Below are positions 17,882 through 27,686 of a stretch of 64,000 nt of DNA, one piece after another. The notes below the pieces were generated by a model. That model made no database searches. It saw nothing but the letters and a program-made list of their open reading frames with translations, and was not told the origin of the DNA. The position numbers and the translations under genes were made by a program. Position 1 is the first letter of the stretch, and the number at the start of each line of letters is the position of its first letter. The stretch is from Prochlorococcus marinus CUG1415 (GTDB lineage: Bacteria; Cyanobacteriota; Cyanobacteriia; PCC-6307; Cyanobiaceae). The DNA lies in the NCBI RefSeq assembly GCF_017696015.1, contig NZ_JAAORL010000002.1, positions 248,001 through 312,000 of the forward strand, read 5' to 3'.

Positions 17882-18997
17882 ATGAGCTTCGGTAACAATC
17901 CAAACTTTGATCAATCGAGAGAAATTCTTCCAAGCCAAAACGCCAAAATAGAAGTTATTGGTGTGGGCGGAGGTGGAAGTAACGCTGTAAACAGGATGAT
18001 TGATAGTGATCTTGAAGGCGTGTCATTCAGAGTTCTTAATACTGATGCGCAAGCCTTACTGCAGTCCTCTGCTGAGCGAAGGGTCCAGTTAGGTCAGAAT
18101 TTAACAAGAGGGCTTGGAGCGGGAGGAAATCCAAGTATAGGTCAAAAGGCTGCAGAAGAATCTAGAGATGAGCTTCAACAATCACTAGAGGGATCCGACT
18201 TGGTTTTCATAGCAGCAGGAATGGGTGGAGGTACTGGCACAGGAGCAGCTCCAGTTGTTGCTGAAGTAGCAAAGCAAAGCGGTGCATTAACAATTGGAAT
18301 AGTAACTAAACCTTTTTCTTTCGAAGGGAAAAGGAGAATGCGTCAAGCAGAAGAAGGAATTGCAAGGTTAGCAGAAAATGTTGATACTCTTATTGTCATA
18401 CCAAATGATCGGTTAAAAGAAGTTTCATCTGGTGCCTCTATTCAAGAGGCGTTTAGGAATGCAGATGATGTTTTAAGAATGGGGGTTCAAGGGATAAGTG
18501 AAGTAATTACACGCCCAGGCGAGGTAAATCTTGACTTTGCGGATGTGAGATCAGTCATGACTGAAGCCGGTACAGCTCTTCTTGGTGTGGGTATTGGATC
18601 TGGTCGATCTAGAGCGATAGAAGCTGCTCAAGCGGCCATCAATAGTCCATTACTAGAAGCAGGAAGAATTGATGGGGCAAAAGGTTGCCTTGTAAATATT
18701 ACTGGAGGGAGAGATTTGACTCTTGACGATGTCAACTCAGTTGGAGAAGTTATTAGTGATGTCGTAGATCAGGATGCGAATATAATAGTTGGTCAAGCAG
18801 TAAACGAAGATATGGAAGGAGAGATACAAGTTACCGTCATTGCAACTGGTTTTGATACAAACCAACCATTGAAGCAACAAAGAATTAGAAACAGATTATC
18901 TAATCAATCTTTTTATAATGATTCCAATAATAAAGACTTAGGAGCAAATATTCCAGAATTTTTGAAGTTAATGCAGAATAAGAAAGATATAGACTAA
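17882..18997 (+). CDS. ftsZ: Cell division GTPase FtsZ
   Basis: FtsZ is the tubulin-like protein that forms the cytokinetic ring. Residues 27-38 carry [12 protein letters not shown], and the tubulin signature [11 protein letters not shown] lies at 114-124, followed by [11 protein letters not shown] and IVIPNDRL. The C-terminus ends with IPEFLK, the conserved peptide that binds membrane-tethering partners. An in-frame TAA lies 6 bases before ATG 17882, so this start is secure. The 180 bases between ftsQ and ftsZ suggest a separate promoter. At 371 residues it is a short, streamlined form. Confidence 0.98.
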   Translation: MSFGNNPNFDQSREILPSQNAKIEVIGVGGGGSNAVNRMIDSDLEGVSFRVLNTDAQALLQSSAERRVQLGQNLTRGLGAGGNPSIGQKAAEESRDELQQSLEGSDLVFIAAGMGGGTGTGAAPVVAEVAKQSGALTIGIVTKPFSFEGKRRMRQAEEGIARLAENVDTLIVIPNDRLKEVSSGASIQEAFRNADDVLRMGVQGISEVITRPGEVNLDFADVRSVMTEAGTALLGVGIGSGRSRAIEAAQAAINSPLLEAGRIDGAKGCLVNITGGRDLTLDDVNSVGEVISDVVDQDANIIVGQAVNEDMEGEIQVTVIATGFDTNQPLKQQRIRNRLSNQSFYNDSNNKDLGANIPEFLKLMQNKKDID

Positions 18998-19016
18998 CTA
19001 TTAGTTAAAATAGAGT

Positions 19017-19110
19017 GACTCGGTTATCTCGCCTGCCTCAAGCATCCCTTGTGGCTGCTACCTTCCGGTCCTGACCAGGTTTAGGCGTTAAAACCGCGAA
19101 AGGCCGAGTC
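19017..19110 (-). ncRNA. ffs: Signal recognition particle RNA (4.5S type)
   Basis: On the reverse strand the sequence contains GGTCAGGACCGGAAGGTAGCAGCC-like bases, split here as GGTCAGGACC and GGAAGGTAGCAGCC, the apical loop of bacterial SRP RNA that binds Ffh. The ends, GACTCGG and CCGAGTC, are complementary and close the long hairpin. It lies between ftsZ and panB, opposite to both. Confidence 0.95.
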
Positions 19111-19157
19111 ATAACAATAATAGCAATTCTTGATTAAAAAAGATACATAAATTTCTT

Positions 19158-19931
19158 ATGTTACCTTCAGACCTCGTTAAGTATAAAGAAAAATCTCAAA
19201 AAATTATTGCACTAACTGCATGGGACTCAATATCAGGATCCATTGCAGAACAAGCTAATCCTGATCTCGTGCTAGTAGGAGATTCCTTAGCAATGGTCTG
19301 TTTAGGATACAAATCTACATTGCCATTAACTTTAGAAAACATAATTTATCACACTAATGCTGTTTCGAGAGGGTTTAAAAAGAAAATCGAAGATCAACCT
19401 TTGGTCGTTTCCGACATGCCTTTTCTGACTTACCAATGTGGAGAGGATAAAGCTGTGGAGTATGCAGGGAAAATTATTCAAAGCACTTATGCAAAAGCTG
19501 TAAAGGTAGAAGGGGCTGAACCAGAAATACAAACAGTTATTTCTAGATTAATAAGAATGGGAATCCCTGTTATGGGTCATATAGGCCTTACGCCACAAAG
19601 CTATTTAAATCTAGGTTTAAAGAAACAAGGAGAAAGCTTAGAAAGCCAAGAAAAAATCAAGAAAGAAGCTTCAATTCTTGAAAAATTAGGATGTTTTTCA
19701 ATAGTTCTTGAACATATTCCTGAATTGCTAGCTAAAGAAATACAAAATAACTTAAACATTCCCATAATAGGCATCGGTGCAGGTAATTATTGTGATGGAC
19801 AAGTAAGAGTTACTGCAGATTTGTTAGGCCTTAATGATGATCAACCACCATTTTGCCAACCGATTATTCAAGGAAAGAAATTATTTGAGGATAAATTAAA
19901 AGAATGGGTAGACTCTGAAAGACTTAACTAA
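19158..19931 (+). CDS. panB: 3-methyl-2-oxobutanoate hydroxymethyltransferase
   Basis: PanB makes ketopantoate, the first step of pantothenate and coenzyme A synthesis. The TIM-barrel signatures are ALTAWDSISGSIAEQANPD, LVLVGDSLAMVCLGYKST (the metal-binding Asp), KVEGAEPEIQTV, MGHIGLTPQSY and IIGIGAGNYCDGQV. The length of 257 residues is normal. It is a single-gene unit between the SRP RNA and a pilin-like gene on the other strand. Confidence 0.96.
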   Translation: MLPSDLVKYKEKSQKIIALTAWDSISGSIAEQANPDLVLVGDSLAMVCLGYKSTLPLTLENIIYHTNAVSRGFKKKIEDQPLVVSDMPFLTYQCGEDKAVEYAGKIIQSTYAKAVKVEGAEPEIQTVISRLIRMGIPVMGHIGLTPQSYLNLGLKKQGESLESQEKIKKEASILEKLGCFSIVLEHIPELLAKEIQNNLNIPIIGIGAGNYCDGQVRVTADLLGLNDDQPPFCQPIIQGKKLFEDKLKEWVDSERLN

Positions 19932-20056
19932 TCACCTACATTTTGTGGCAAGTAGCAATTAGCCGAAAAGCTAGTATTAGCAAAAGTTTTTAAGTAGGAA
20001 GAAACAAAAAAAGCTTATTAAATTCATTCTCAAATTAAAACTTATAAAAAACCCTT

Positions 20057-20512
20057 TTACCAGGTATTTCCATCTTCACATCCTTCTTTAGTTGAATCGC
20101 CACAAGTTTTAATAACTTCGCCAGTCTTTGGATTTAAATCTACTTCAAACCAAGTATCTCTACCATCTAAAGGTAGAGCTTTAGCTTTGAAACAACTATA
20201 TTGATCTATTGCTTGAATTTCGTATCCTATAAATTCATTTTCATCTAAAAAGGTCTCAATACTATTCCAAGTTAAGTCTGCTTTGTTTTTAGTCTTTCTA
20301 TCCACACATTCTCTAGTAACAGTGAGTAAACCATTTTTTACTGAAGAAGCTCTTGCCATTGACTGAACTTTCGGAAAGTTAGGAATTGCAACAAGGGAAA
20401 GTACAACAAAGCACAAGATAAATGGACTCAAGGCATACAAGATAATTAATAAACATCCATCGATTAAATAATCGTTTGATTTATTTTTTGGATGATTATT
20501 ATTTTCAATCAT
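20057..20512 (-). CDS. Pilin-like membrane protein without a typical leader
   Basis: The protein of 151 residues has a long hydrophobic stretch at about 17-44 that ends in VAIPNFPKVQSMARASSVKN, closely like the end of the alpha-1 helix of type IV pilins (ALPNF...). The C-terminal part holds cysteines (TRECVDRK, QYSCFK, KTCGDSTKEGC) that could form the D-loop disulfide and a FEVDLNPKTGEV segment often seen in pilin-like globular domains. The usual G|FTLIE cleavage site is not visible: the N-terminus reads IENNNHPKNKSNDYLIDGCLL. It may be a degenerate or fixed-membrane pilin relative. No pilus genes are near. Confidence 0.6.
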   Translation of the reverse strand: MIENNNHPKNKSNDYLIDGCLLIILYALSPFILCFVVLSLVAIPNFPKVQSMARASSVKNGLLTVTRECVDRKTKNKADLTWNSIETFLDENEFIGYEIQAIDQYSCFKAKALPLDGRDTWFEVDLNPKTGEVIKTCGDSTKEGCEDGNTW

Positions 20513-20575
20513 TGCTTCTTATAAAAAAGAGGATTGCTATACCATCTAATTTAGATCAACTATCAAATTATTTCT

Positions 20576-20692
20576 TTGAAGAGATTTGCTTTACCTTTTG
20601 TTAAAGAAGTTTCTGAAGGGATTTTTTTATCATCTAAGATCAGAGCAAAGCAAGTGATACCAATGGTCTTAGCTATGACAAAAAGGATATGA
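20576..20692 (+). CDS. Possible 38-residue ORF
   Basis: I am unsure this is a gene. The frame from a TTG at 20576 reads MKRFALPFVKEVSEGIFLSS followed by a basic segment ending VLAMTKRI. It is bounded upstream by an in-frame TAG and fills most of the gap between the pilin-like gene and the HemW-like gene, opposite to both. The composition is plausible for a protein, but there is no ribosome-binding site that I would trust and no family match. Confidence 0.25.
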   Translation: MKRFALPFVKEVSEGIFLSSKIRAKQVIPMVLAMTKRI

Positions 20693-20698
20693 TTAATC

Positions 20699-21922
20699 TT
20701 AATTAATCTCATCCCACCACTTAAACATGGAAATAAGAATTTGATTGCTTAGCTCCATTCCTTTAGGCTCAGATAAAAAGAATCTATTACCCTTTCTAAC
20801 TAATAATCCACGTTCAAAAAATATTTCCCATGCTTGAAGCAATTTACTAAAGTTACTTTGAAATTTTTTGTTTTCCCAGTTTTGTTCTTTAAACACCTCA
20901 TAGATATCTAAACCCTCTCTAAGTCTCAATCCCAACATTATTTTCTCATCAAGTTCTTTATAGACAAAATCCTTATTAATTAGGGATGAATCTAAATTAA
21001 GTTCGTATTGTCTAATTACCCAATCTTTATATTCTTTACTAACTCTTGGTCTAGTTAACTTTTCCCCCCAAGGTGAACTAGTGGAACCTTGACCAAAACT
21101 CCACCAGCCTGAACCACTCCAATAAACTCTATTATGTCTCGATTGATGCCGCGGGAGGCAATAGTTTGAGATTTCATATCTTGAATACCCTGAGTTTTTT
21201 AAAATTAAATGAGTTGATTCACTATTTCTAAAAGCTTCTTCATCACTTGGAAGTTTTAATTTTCCTAAATTAAGTAATTTTTTAAAAACAGTACCATTTT
21301 CAATATTTAAATCATAAATAGATATATGTGGGGGTGAAAATGTCATGGTTTTTTTTAAGTCATCTTGCCATTCTTTATATCCACTAAGTGGCAAGTTTTG
21401 AATTAAATCTAAGCTCCAGCTTTTTATTGACCCAGAATCATATTCTCTTTTCAACCATAAACAAGATTTTTCAGCATCTTCTCTCAAATGTCGCCTTCCC
21501 GACTTTTGAAGTATCTGATTATTAAAACTTTGTACTCCAAGACTAAATCTATTTATCCCAGCATTTATGAATCCATAAAGATCATCTTGACTAAAACTAG
21601 CTGGGTCAACCTCCATAGTAATTTCAGCACCATAGTCAATTCCATAATGTTCTTTAAAAATATCAATTAATTCTTTTATTTGTTTAGGATCCAAAATTGA
21701 TGGTGTGCCACCTCCTACATAAATTGTCGAAAGAGGTGATTTATGCTTGATTGACAATATTTCTTTGTATAAAAAGTGCAAATATTCTTTAACAGTTTTG
21801 CTTCCATAACCTTGTACAGTTTCAACTTTGTTTCCTATTGGAATAACAGCAAAATCACAATAAAAACACCTTCTATGGCAAAAAGGGATGTGTATATAAG
21901 CGCTTCTTGGATACTTATTCAT
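20699..21922 (-). CDS. hemW: HemW-like radical SAM protein (HemN family)
   Basis: The protein resembles oxygen-independent coproporphyrinogen oxidases; short forms of about 400 residues are usually HemW, a heme chaperone. The 4Fe-4S motif is YIHIPFCHRRCFYCDFAV (CxxxCxxC) near residue 15, followed by IYVGGGTPSIL, the SAM-binding GGGTP, and FSLGVQSFNNQILQKSGRRH. The C-terminal HemN_C region includes KIMLGLRLREGLDI. The length of 407 residues and the lack of an N-terminal extension favour HemW over HemN, but the name is by family only. It is transcribed alone, divergent from the PIN/TRAM gene. Confidence 0.85.
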   Translation of the reverse strand: MNKYPRSAYIHIPFCHRRCFYCDFAVIPIGNKVETVQGYGSKTVKEYLHFLYKEILSIKHKSPLSTIYVGGGTPSILDPKQIKELIDIFKEHYGIDYGAEITMEVDPASFSQDDLYGFINAGINRFSLGVQSFNNQILQKSGRRHLREDAEKSCLWLKREYDSGSIKSWSLDLIQNLPLSGYKEWQDDLKKTMTFSPPHISIYDLNIENGTVFKKLLNLGKLKLPSDEEAFRNSESTHLILKNSGYSRYEISNYCLPRHQSRHNRVYWSGSGWWSFGQGSTSSPWGEKLTRPRVSKEYKDWVIRQYELNLDSSLINKDFVYKELDEKIMLGLRLREGLDIYEVFKEQNWENKKFQSNFSKLLQAWEIFFERGLLVRKGNRFFLSEPKGMELSNQILISMFKWWDEIN

Positions 21923-22018
21923 AATTTAAATAGATTTTTAAGCTCCAAAAAGATATTAAGGATCGAAAAAAATAAAATCCTTATTTACTCAATTAATAAA
22001 TCCTAGTAGATTATAGAT

Positions 22019-23128
22019 ATGACAGATATCTTAGTATTAATTTTATTTGTATTGTCTGGGGCTGCTTCAGGATGGCTTGGAGTTGATTTATTGCCAGTAG
22101 ACATACTTAAACAGGTGTCTAATGTTGAAGGTTTTAGAATTATTTTAGCAATAATAGGTTTTTTTATAGGATTAGCAGCTGGTTTTATATTCCTTCAACT
22201 TAGAAAAACGTTTCTTGATCAAATAAGGACAATGCCTACGGATTTATTAATTAGTAGGTCAGTTGGATTAATTTTAGGATTACTTGTTGCGAATCTCCTT
22301 CTTGCCCCAATACTATTAATCCCATTCCCGAGAGAAGTCTTTTTTGCAAAACCTTTGGCAGCCATATTAAGCAATGGTTTCTTTGGTGTGCTTGGTTATA
22401 AGTTGGCGGATACCCATGGAAGGACATTATTAAGATTATTCAATCCAAATAATACTGATGCATATCTAGTTAATGAAGGAATACTCCCTGCGGCAAGTCC
22501 AAAAATTCTAGATACTAGTGTAATTATTGATGGCAGAATAAATGGCCTATTAAGTTGCGGCTTGCTGGAAGGACAATTAATTGTTGCTCAAAGTGTCATG
22601 GATGAACTACAAACCTTAGCTGACTCAAGCAGCAATGAAAAAAGGTCTAAGGGCAGAAGAGGTCTAAAATTGCTAAAAGAATTAAGAGAGTTATACGGAA
22701 GAAGACTTGTAATCAACCCTACACAGTATGAAGGTAAGGGGGTAGATGAAAAACTCCTGAAAATTACTGAGGATATGACAGGAACTTTAATTACCGCTGA
22801 TTATAATCTTTCTCAGATTGCTGAAGTTAAAGAATTAAAAGTTATGAATTTGAGTGATCTAGTTATTGCTTTAAGGCCAGAAGTACAACCAGGAGAATCA
22901 CTTAATATAAAAATTGTTAGGGAGGGTAAAGAAAAAATGCAAGGTATAGGATATTTAGATGATGGAACAATGGTTGTTATTGATGAAGCGAAGGATTTTG
23001 TCGGAAGCAGATTAGATATTGTCATAACAGGCGCACTACAAACCCCCACAGGAAGAATGGTCTTTGGAAAACTGATAAATAATCCTGAGTCAAACAAATC
23101 TTTTAAATCACCAGCGACACAGGGCTAA
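22019..23128 (+). CDS. Membrane-anchored PIN/TRAM-domain ribonuclease-like protein
   Basis: This is a conserved cyanobacterial protein of 369 residues with four hydrophobic segments in the first 135 residues, then a PIN nuclease domain and a C-terminal TRAM domain. The PIN domain starts at KILDTSVIIDGRI (acidic metal-binding Asp residues) and continues with LIVAQSVMDELQTLAD and GTLITADYNLSQIAE. The TRAM part, near EKMQGIGYLDDGTMVVID, is an RNA-binding barrel. Integral-membrane PIN-TRAM proteins are known from plastids and bacteria, but their RNA targets are not known. It is followed after 31-40 bases by clpR. Confidence 0.85.
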   Translation: MTDILVLILFVLSGAASGWLGVDLLPVDILKQVSNVEGFRIILAIIGFFIGLAAGFIFLQLRKTFLDQIRTMPTDLLISRSVGLILGLLVANLLLAPILLIPFPREVFFAKPLAAILSNGFFGVLGYKLADTHGRTLLRLFNPNNTDAYLVNEGILPAASPKILDTSVIIDGRINGLLSCGLLEGQLIVAQSVMDELQTLADSSSNEKRSKGRRGLKLLKELRELYGRRLVINPTQYEGKGVDEKLLKITEDMTGTLITADYNLSQIAEVKELKVMNLSDLVIALRPEVQPGESLNIKIVREGKEKMQGIGYLDDGTMVVIDEAKDFVGSRLDIVITGALQTPTGRMVFGKLINNPESNKSFKSPATQG

Positions 23129-23168
23129 ATCTAGCTAGAATCAAATCAATCTTATTTTTGTGATACAA

Positions 23169-23831
23169 ATGACTGTATCTGCTCCTTATTACGGCGAGAA
23201 CACCGTTATGAGGACTCCGCCCCCAGATCTGCCCTCTCTTTTACTAAAAGAGAGAATTGTCTACCTCGGTTTACCATTATTTTCAGATGATGATGCGAAG
23301 AGACAATTAGGAATGGATGTTACTGAGCTAATAATTGCTCAACTTCTTTACCTTGAGTTTGAGGATCCAGAAAAACCTATCTATTTCTATATCAATTCAA
23401 CCGGAACAAGTTGGTACACTGGTGACGCTGTTGGTTTCGAAACAGAAGCTTTCGCTATCTGCGATACCATAAGCTACATTAAACCTCCAGTACATACAAT
23501 CTGTATCGGTCAAGCAATGGGGACTGCTGCAGTGATCCTTTCATCTGGAACCAAGGGTCAAAGAGCAGCTCTTCCGCACGCCTCTATTGTTTTACATCAA
23601 CCTATAAGCGGAGCAAGAGGTCAAGCAACCGATATACAAATAAGAGCTGAGGAAGTTTTGAAAAATAAAAAATCAATGCTGGAGATTCTCTCTCGTAATA
23701 CTGGGAAGACTATAGAAGAACTCTCTAAAGACTCCGACAGGATGAGTTATCTCAATCCTCAAGAAGCCCTAGATTATGGAGTGATCGATAGAATACTCAC
23801 AAGTCAAAAAGATTTACCAAATAAAATTTAA
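23169..23831 (+). CDS. clpR: ClpR, inactive ClpP paralogue
   Basis: ClpR forms mixed rings with ClpP3 in the cyanobacterial and plastid Clp protease. It has the ClpP fold, but where ClpP has the nucleophile in GQAASMGAF this protein has GQAMGTAAV, with Gly at residue 118 in place of the catalytic Ser. The His region (SIVLHQPI) is present. A GTG at 23160 and an ATG at 23169 are both in frame; I chose the ATG because it gives the usual [10 protein letters not shown]-terminus. It sits 26 bases before clpP3, the standard clpR-clpP3 pair. Confidence 0.9.
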   Translation: MTVSAPYYGENTVMRTPPPDLPSLLLKERIVYLGLPLFSDDDAKRQLGMDVTELIIAQLLYLEFEDPEKPIYFYINSTGTSWYTGDAVGFETEAFAICDTISYIKPPVHTICIGQAMGTAAVILSSGTKGQRAALPHASIVLHQPISGARGQATDIQIRAEEVLKNKKSMLEILSRNTGKTIEELSKDSDRMSYLNPQEALDYGVIDRILTSQKDLPNKI

Positions 23832-23857
23832 CTCTCACAAACAATTACTTTAAAATC

Positions 23858-24469
23858 ATGCCAATAGGAACTCCAAGCGTGCCTTACAGACTTCCCGGAA
23901 GTCAATACGAAAGATGGGTTGACATATATACAAGACTAGGAGTTGAAAGAATTCTTTTTCTTGGACAAGAAGTTAATGATGGTATTGCTAATAGCCTTGT
24001 TGCACAAATGCTATATCTTGATTCTGATGATAATTCCAAACCTATCTATCTATATATAAATAGCCCAGGAGGATCAGTTACTGCTGGCTTGGCAATATAT
24101 GACACTATCAAATACGTAAAAAGTGATGTAGTAACAATATGCGTAGGCCTAGCAGCCTCCATGGGTGCCTTCCTATTGGCCGCCGGTACTAAAGGTAAAA
24201 GAGTAGCTTTACCTCATAGCAGAATCATGATTCATCAACCCCTAGGAGGCACATCTCAACGCCAAGCAAGTGATATTGAAATAGAGGCCAAGGAAATTTT
24301 AAGAATTAAAGATATGTTAAACATGTCTATGGCAGATATGACAGGTCAATCATTTGAAAAAATTGAAAAGGATACAGATAGAGATTATTTTCTAAGTGCA
24401 GAAGAGGCAAAAAACTATGGCCTAATTGATAGAGTGATCACACATCCAAGCGAAGCAAATCAATCTTAA
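23858..24469 (+). CDS. clpP: ATP-dependent Clp protease proteolytic subunit (ClpP3-type)
   Basis: This is the active serine peptidase subunit of the essential ClpP3/R core. The nucleophile Ser101 lies in [11 protein letters not shown], the His in [10 protein letters not shown], and the Asp in the [11 protein letters not shown] region. The length of 203 residues is typical. Being the partner of clpR in one transcript, it belongs to the pair that works with ClpC in cyanobacteria; the ClpP3 name is by context. Confidence 0.94.
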   Translation: MPIGTPSVPYRLPGSQYERWVDIYTRLGVERILFLGQEVNDGIANSLVAQMLYLDSDDNSKPIYLYINSPGGSVTAGLAIYDTIKYVKSDVVTICVGLAASMGAFLLAAGTKGKRVALPHSRIMIHQPLGGTSQRQASDIEIEAKEILRIKDMLNMSMADMTGQSFEKIEKDTDRDYFLSAEEAKNYGLIDRVITHPSEANQS

Positions 24470-24579
24470 ATTTTCTAAATTAATATTTAAACTTTCATTT
24501 TTAAATTAATAATTTATTGGTTTATTTACACGTTTAATGTCTAAAATATTAATTATTAAATGCAAAGAAGCTACAACTA

Positions 24580-25569
24580 ATGACGCAACTCTTTTACGAC
24601 ACAGATGCAGATCTAAGTCTTTTAAATAATAAAACAATAGCGATAATAGGATATGGTTCACAAGGTCACGCACATGCCCTAAACCTTAAAGACAGCGGTA
24701 TGGATGTAATTGTAGGATTATACAAAGGAAGTAAGTCTGAAAGTAAAGCTATTAGCGATGGTCTACAAGTGTTTAGTGTTTCTGAAGCTTGCGAAAAAGC
24801 AGACTGGATAATGATTCTCCTCCCAGATGAGTTTCAGAAAGATGTATATCTTAAAGAAATAGAGCCAAGCCTAAAAGAAGGAAAGATATTAAGTTTTGCT
24901 CATGGGTTTAATATAAGATTCGGACTTATCAAACCTCCTAGTTTTGTAGATGTTGTAATGATTGCCCCAAAAGGACCTGGACACACTGTTCGTTGGGAAT
25001 ATCAGAATGGTCAAGGAGTTCCTGCATTATTCGCAGTAGAGCAGGATTCTTCTGGAAGTGCAAGATCGTTGGCGATGGCTTATGCTAAAGGGATTGGCGG
25101 AACGAGAGCTGGGATACTTGAAACAAATTTCAAAGAAGAAACAGAAACTGATTTATTTGGTGAACAAGCGGTTTTGTGCGGAGGCTTATCAGAACTCGTC
25201 AAATCAGGCTTCGAAACTCTAGTAGAGGCAGGATATCAACCAGAACTTGCTTACTTCGAATGCTTACACGAAGTTAAACTAATTGTTGATCTAATGGTGA
25301 AGGGGGGCTTATCTCAAATGAGAGATTCCATTTCAAATACCGCAGAATATGGAGACTATGTAAGTGGCAAAAGACTTATCAATAGTGATACAAAGAAAGA
25401 AATGCAGAAAATTCTAAAAGATATTCAAGATGGAACTTTCGCTAAGAATTTTGTAGAAGAATGCGATAACAATAAGCCCTTAATGACACAATTAAGAGAA
25501 GAAAATTCAAAACATGAAATTGAAAAAGTAGGTAAAGGTCTGCGTTCGATGTTCAGTTGGCTGAAATAA
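24580..25569 (+). CDS. ilvC: Ketol-acid reductoisomerase
   Basis: The enzyme carries out the alkyl shift and NADPH-dependent reduction in valine, leucine and isoleucine synthesis. The NADPH-binding loop is [18 protein letters not shown], and the catalytic C-terminal knot has [18 protein letters not shown] and [14 protein letters not shown], the metal-binding Asp and Glu. The length of 329 residues is that of the short class I enzyme. The cbiB gene begins inside its last codons, so the two are coupled. Confidence 0.97.
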   Translation: MTQLFYDTDADLSLLNNKTIAIIGYGSQGHAHALNLKDSGMDVIVGLYKGSKSESKAISDGLQVFSVSEACEKADWIMILLPDEFQKDVYLKEIEPSLKEGKILSFAHGFNIRFGLIKPPSFVDVVMIAPKGPGHTVRWEYQNGQGVPALFAVEQDSSGSARSLAMAYAKGIGGTRAGILETNFKEETETDLFGEQAVLCGGLSELVKSGFETLVEAGYQPELAYFECLHEVKLIVDLMVKGGLSQMRDSISNTAEYGDYVSGKRLINSDTKKEMQKILKDIQDGTFAKNFVEECDNNKPLMTQLREENSKHEIEKVGKGLRSMFSWLK

Positions 25570-26570
25570 ATTTATTTTTAATATTTCTTGGATCGATTCT
25601 TTTTGATTTATTGATCGGAGATCCAAGATTTTTTATCCACCCTGTTCAAATAATTGGCTTTTACATAAAGAAAATATCGGATTACCTCATAAATAATTTT
25701 GGAGAAAATAAAAAGATATTATTTTGGGGCGGTTTCATTGTAGCTATATCGACTATTGTAATGAGCTTTAGTCTAGGGAAATTGATAGAACTAAGTTATA
25801 TGCAATTAAGAAATAATTTTTTTAGTGGATTGTTAATTTTTATAGGCCTTTCAAGTTGTATCGCGACTAAAGGACTGATTTCAAGTGTGAAAGAGATTGC
25901 AGAGCTAATAGAAAACAAAGAAATTAATGGCCAAAATGAAAGAATAATCAAAGATAAAGTGCAAAGAATAGTAAGTAGGGATGTAAGGTCATCATCTTTA
26001 GAACATCTGTTGAGGTCTAGTACCGAGAGTCTTACCGAAAACTCTGTTGATGGAATATTTGGGCCACTATTTTGGATGTTTATTGGAATTGTTTTAATGA
26101 AATTTTCAATTTTTCTACCAGGGCCTTTGTCACTTGGTTTGTCTTATAAAGCCATAAGTACTTTAGATTCAATGATAGGTTACAAATATGGTTACTTTAG
26201 ATATTTAGGTTTTTTCAGTGCAAAAATCGAAGATATGTTTACTTTTATTCCTTCAAGATTAGTTTTAATAACATTACCTTTAGTAAGTTCCAAAATTAAT
26301 GAGTATGTATTAATCATAAAAGAAAGTTATCTTGACGGTAAAAAGTATGATTCCCCTAATTCTGGGATTTCAGAAGCTATATTTGCTTACATTTCAGGAA
26401 TTAAATTGGGAGGAAAAAGTAAATATAAAAATGAAATTATTGAAAAGCCAATAATTAATGCAAATGGAGATATTTGCACTGGAGAGAAAATTAACTTAAT
26501 TTGTCAATTAATTTTGAGATTACAATTTTTATGGATAATAATTTTTATTTTAATTTCAAGTTTAATTTAA
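25557..26570 (+). CDS. cbiB: Adenosylcobinamide-phosphate synthase
   Basis: CbiB (CobD) attaches aminopropanol to adenosylcobyric acid late in cobalamin synthesis, in the membrane. The 337-residue protein has several helices and the family signature [19 protein letters not shown] near the start, followed by [20 protein letters not shown] and a cytoplasmic stretch with [17 protein letters not shown]. The TTG start at 25557 lies inside ilvC and overlaps its end by 13 bases. No other cobalamin gene is in the window. Confidence 0.92.
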   Translation: MAEINLFLIFLGSILFDLLIGDPRFFIHPVQIIGFYIKKISDYLINNFGENKKILFWGGFIVAISTIVMSFSLGKLIELSYMQLRNNFFSGLLIFIGLSSCIATKGLISSVKEIAELIENKEINGQNERIIKDKVQRIVSRDVRSSSLEHLLRSSTESLTENSVDGIFGPLFWMFIGIVLMKFSIFLPGPLSLGLSYKAISTLDSMIGYKYGYFRYLGFFSAKIEDMFTFIPSRLVLITLPLVSSKINEYVLIIKESYLDGKKYDSPNSGISEAIFAYISGIKLGGKSKYKNEIIEKPIINANGDICTGEKINLICQLILRLQFLWIIIFILISSLI

Positions 26571-26615
26571 TAATAAATTAGTTTTAAAATTATTAATATA
26601 TAACAAAAAGAATCT

Positions 26616-26861
26616 ATGCAAGAAGAAAACTATCCAATAGAAAATCAAAATGATGATTTTACTAATGAATCACTAACTGACAATGCATACTCAAAATGGG
26701 TAGATAATCAGGGGGATGAAGTAAAGAATGTTTTTGGATTTAATAGCAGCGCTGAGCTTGTGAATGGTAGAGCAGCAATGATTGGATTCTTAATGCTGAT
26801 ATTAACTGAGTTGGTTTTCAACGGAAGACCTGTAACCTCTTCAATCTTTGGTATTAATTAA
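26616..26861 (+). CDS. hli: High-light-inducible protein (Hli)
   Basis: Hli proteins are one-helix chlorophyll-binding proteins that protect photosystem assembly and repair under high light. The 81 residues have an acidic N-terminal half and a single membrane helix with the chlorophyll a/b-binding motif ELVNGRAAMIGFLML, in which the Glu, Asn and Arg bind pigment. The N-terminal extension is longer than the shortest forms. Prochlorococcus usually carries many hli copies, often on stress-related islands. It lies 2 bases before the next small gene. Confidence 0.93.
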   Translation: MQEENYPIENQNDDFTNESLTDNAYSKWVDNQGDEVKNVFGFNSSAELVNGRAAMIGFLMLILTELVFNGRPVTSSIFGIN

Positions 26862-26863
26862 AA

Positions 26864-27076
26864 ATGGAAGCAAAAAAATCTAATCCAATAAAAGTATTCT
26901 TATACATATCTTTATGGGTAATAATATGGGGAACATTAGGTTCTTTCATAGATTATCCTCTTTATAAAAATAAAATTTACTTAGAAGGAAGCATATATCA
27001 GTATCTTACCTTCACAATTACAGCCATAATTTCCATAATATGTGCAAAGTTTTTTTATAAAAAATTTGAATTATAA
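26864..27076 (+). CDS. Small two-helix membrane protein, unknown
   Basis: I do not recognise this 70-residue protein. It has two membrane segments, at about 10-28 and 47-63, separated by a short charged loop (DYPLYKNKIYLEG), and a basic C-terminus (FYKKFEL). It begins 2 bases after the hli stop and probably shares its transcript, which suggests a light- or stress-related setting. The 3' end overlaps the convergent gene by 6 bases. Confidence 0.7.
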   Translation: MEAKKSNPIKVFLYISLWVIIWGTLGSFIDYPLYKNKIYLEGSIYQYLTFTITAIISIICAKFFYKKFEL

Positions 27077-27328
27077 AAATTTGTACCTAAATTTCTTAAT
27101 AATTTTAGCTGGTTCTTTGTTGTCATTTGACTCGTAAAGTATCCACTGATGTGTTTCAGTATCATGATCACACTCATAATTACCAGAAAAGTTATCGTAA
27201 CTTGAGAGATCTGAATGACAATACTGATCTGCCTCAAAAGCAGAGTCAATACCTGTTAAATAATATATAAATAATAAAGCAAGTGCTAACAAAAAAAATA
27301 TTTGAAAAACTAAATTAACGACCTTCAT
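27071..27328 (-). CDS. Small membrane protein, unknown
   Basis: I do not recognise this 85-residue protein. One N-terminal hydrophobic segment (about 7-25) could be an uncleaved anchor or signal; the rest is polar and acidic, with two cysteines (DQYCHSD and NYECDHDTE) that could pair outside the cytoplasm, and a basic tail. It is part of a group of small genes of unknown role beside hli. Confidence 0.6.
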   Translation of the reverse strand: MKVVNLVFQIFFLLALALLFIYYLTGIDSAFEADQYCHSDLSSYDNFSGNYECDHDTETHQWILYESNDNKEPAKIIKKFRYKFL

Positions 27329-27386
27329 AAAATTTTCTAAAATTTAAATATATCATCTAAAAAAAATATTCGATCTAAAAATATAG

Positions 27387-27632
27387 TTAACGTCCAATAT
27401 TTAAAACAAAGTCATGGAATTTTTGATTATTTAGATACAAGATAACTAAGAGTAATAAAATTCCATTCAAGCCAAGTACTATTGATGCAAGAATATTTTG
27501 TTGTTTTTTACTTGGCAAAGTATAAGTAATTTTCTTGTCTTTTAGAATAGAAGCTAATCCTTTTTTTTCATTTTTTGAATCTTGTTTTTGATCTTCATTC
27601 TTAACTTCTTTATCAGAGAAACCTTTTACCAT
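27387..27632 (-). CDS. Small tail-anchored protein, unknown
   Basis: I do not recognise this 81-residue protein. The first half is a highly charged, lysine-rich and probably disordered stretch (KNEDQKQDSKNEKKG), followed by a single membrane helix at about 48-66 and a short polar tail. The topology resembles small accessory subunits of membrane complexes. It lies 58 bases upstream of the 85-residue gene on the same strand. Confidence 0.6.
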   Translation of the reverse strand: MVKGFSDKEVKNEDQKQDSKNEKKGLASILKDKKITYTLPSKKQQNILASIVLGLNGILLLLVILYLNNQKFHDFVLNIGR

Positions 27633-27686
27633 ACCAACTTAAATAACAAATTTATAATATTCCAAAAAAAGAAATTATTTTAATAA

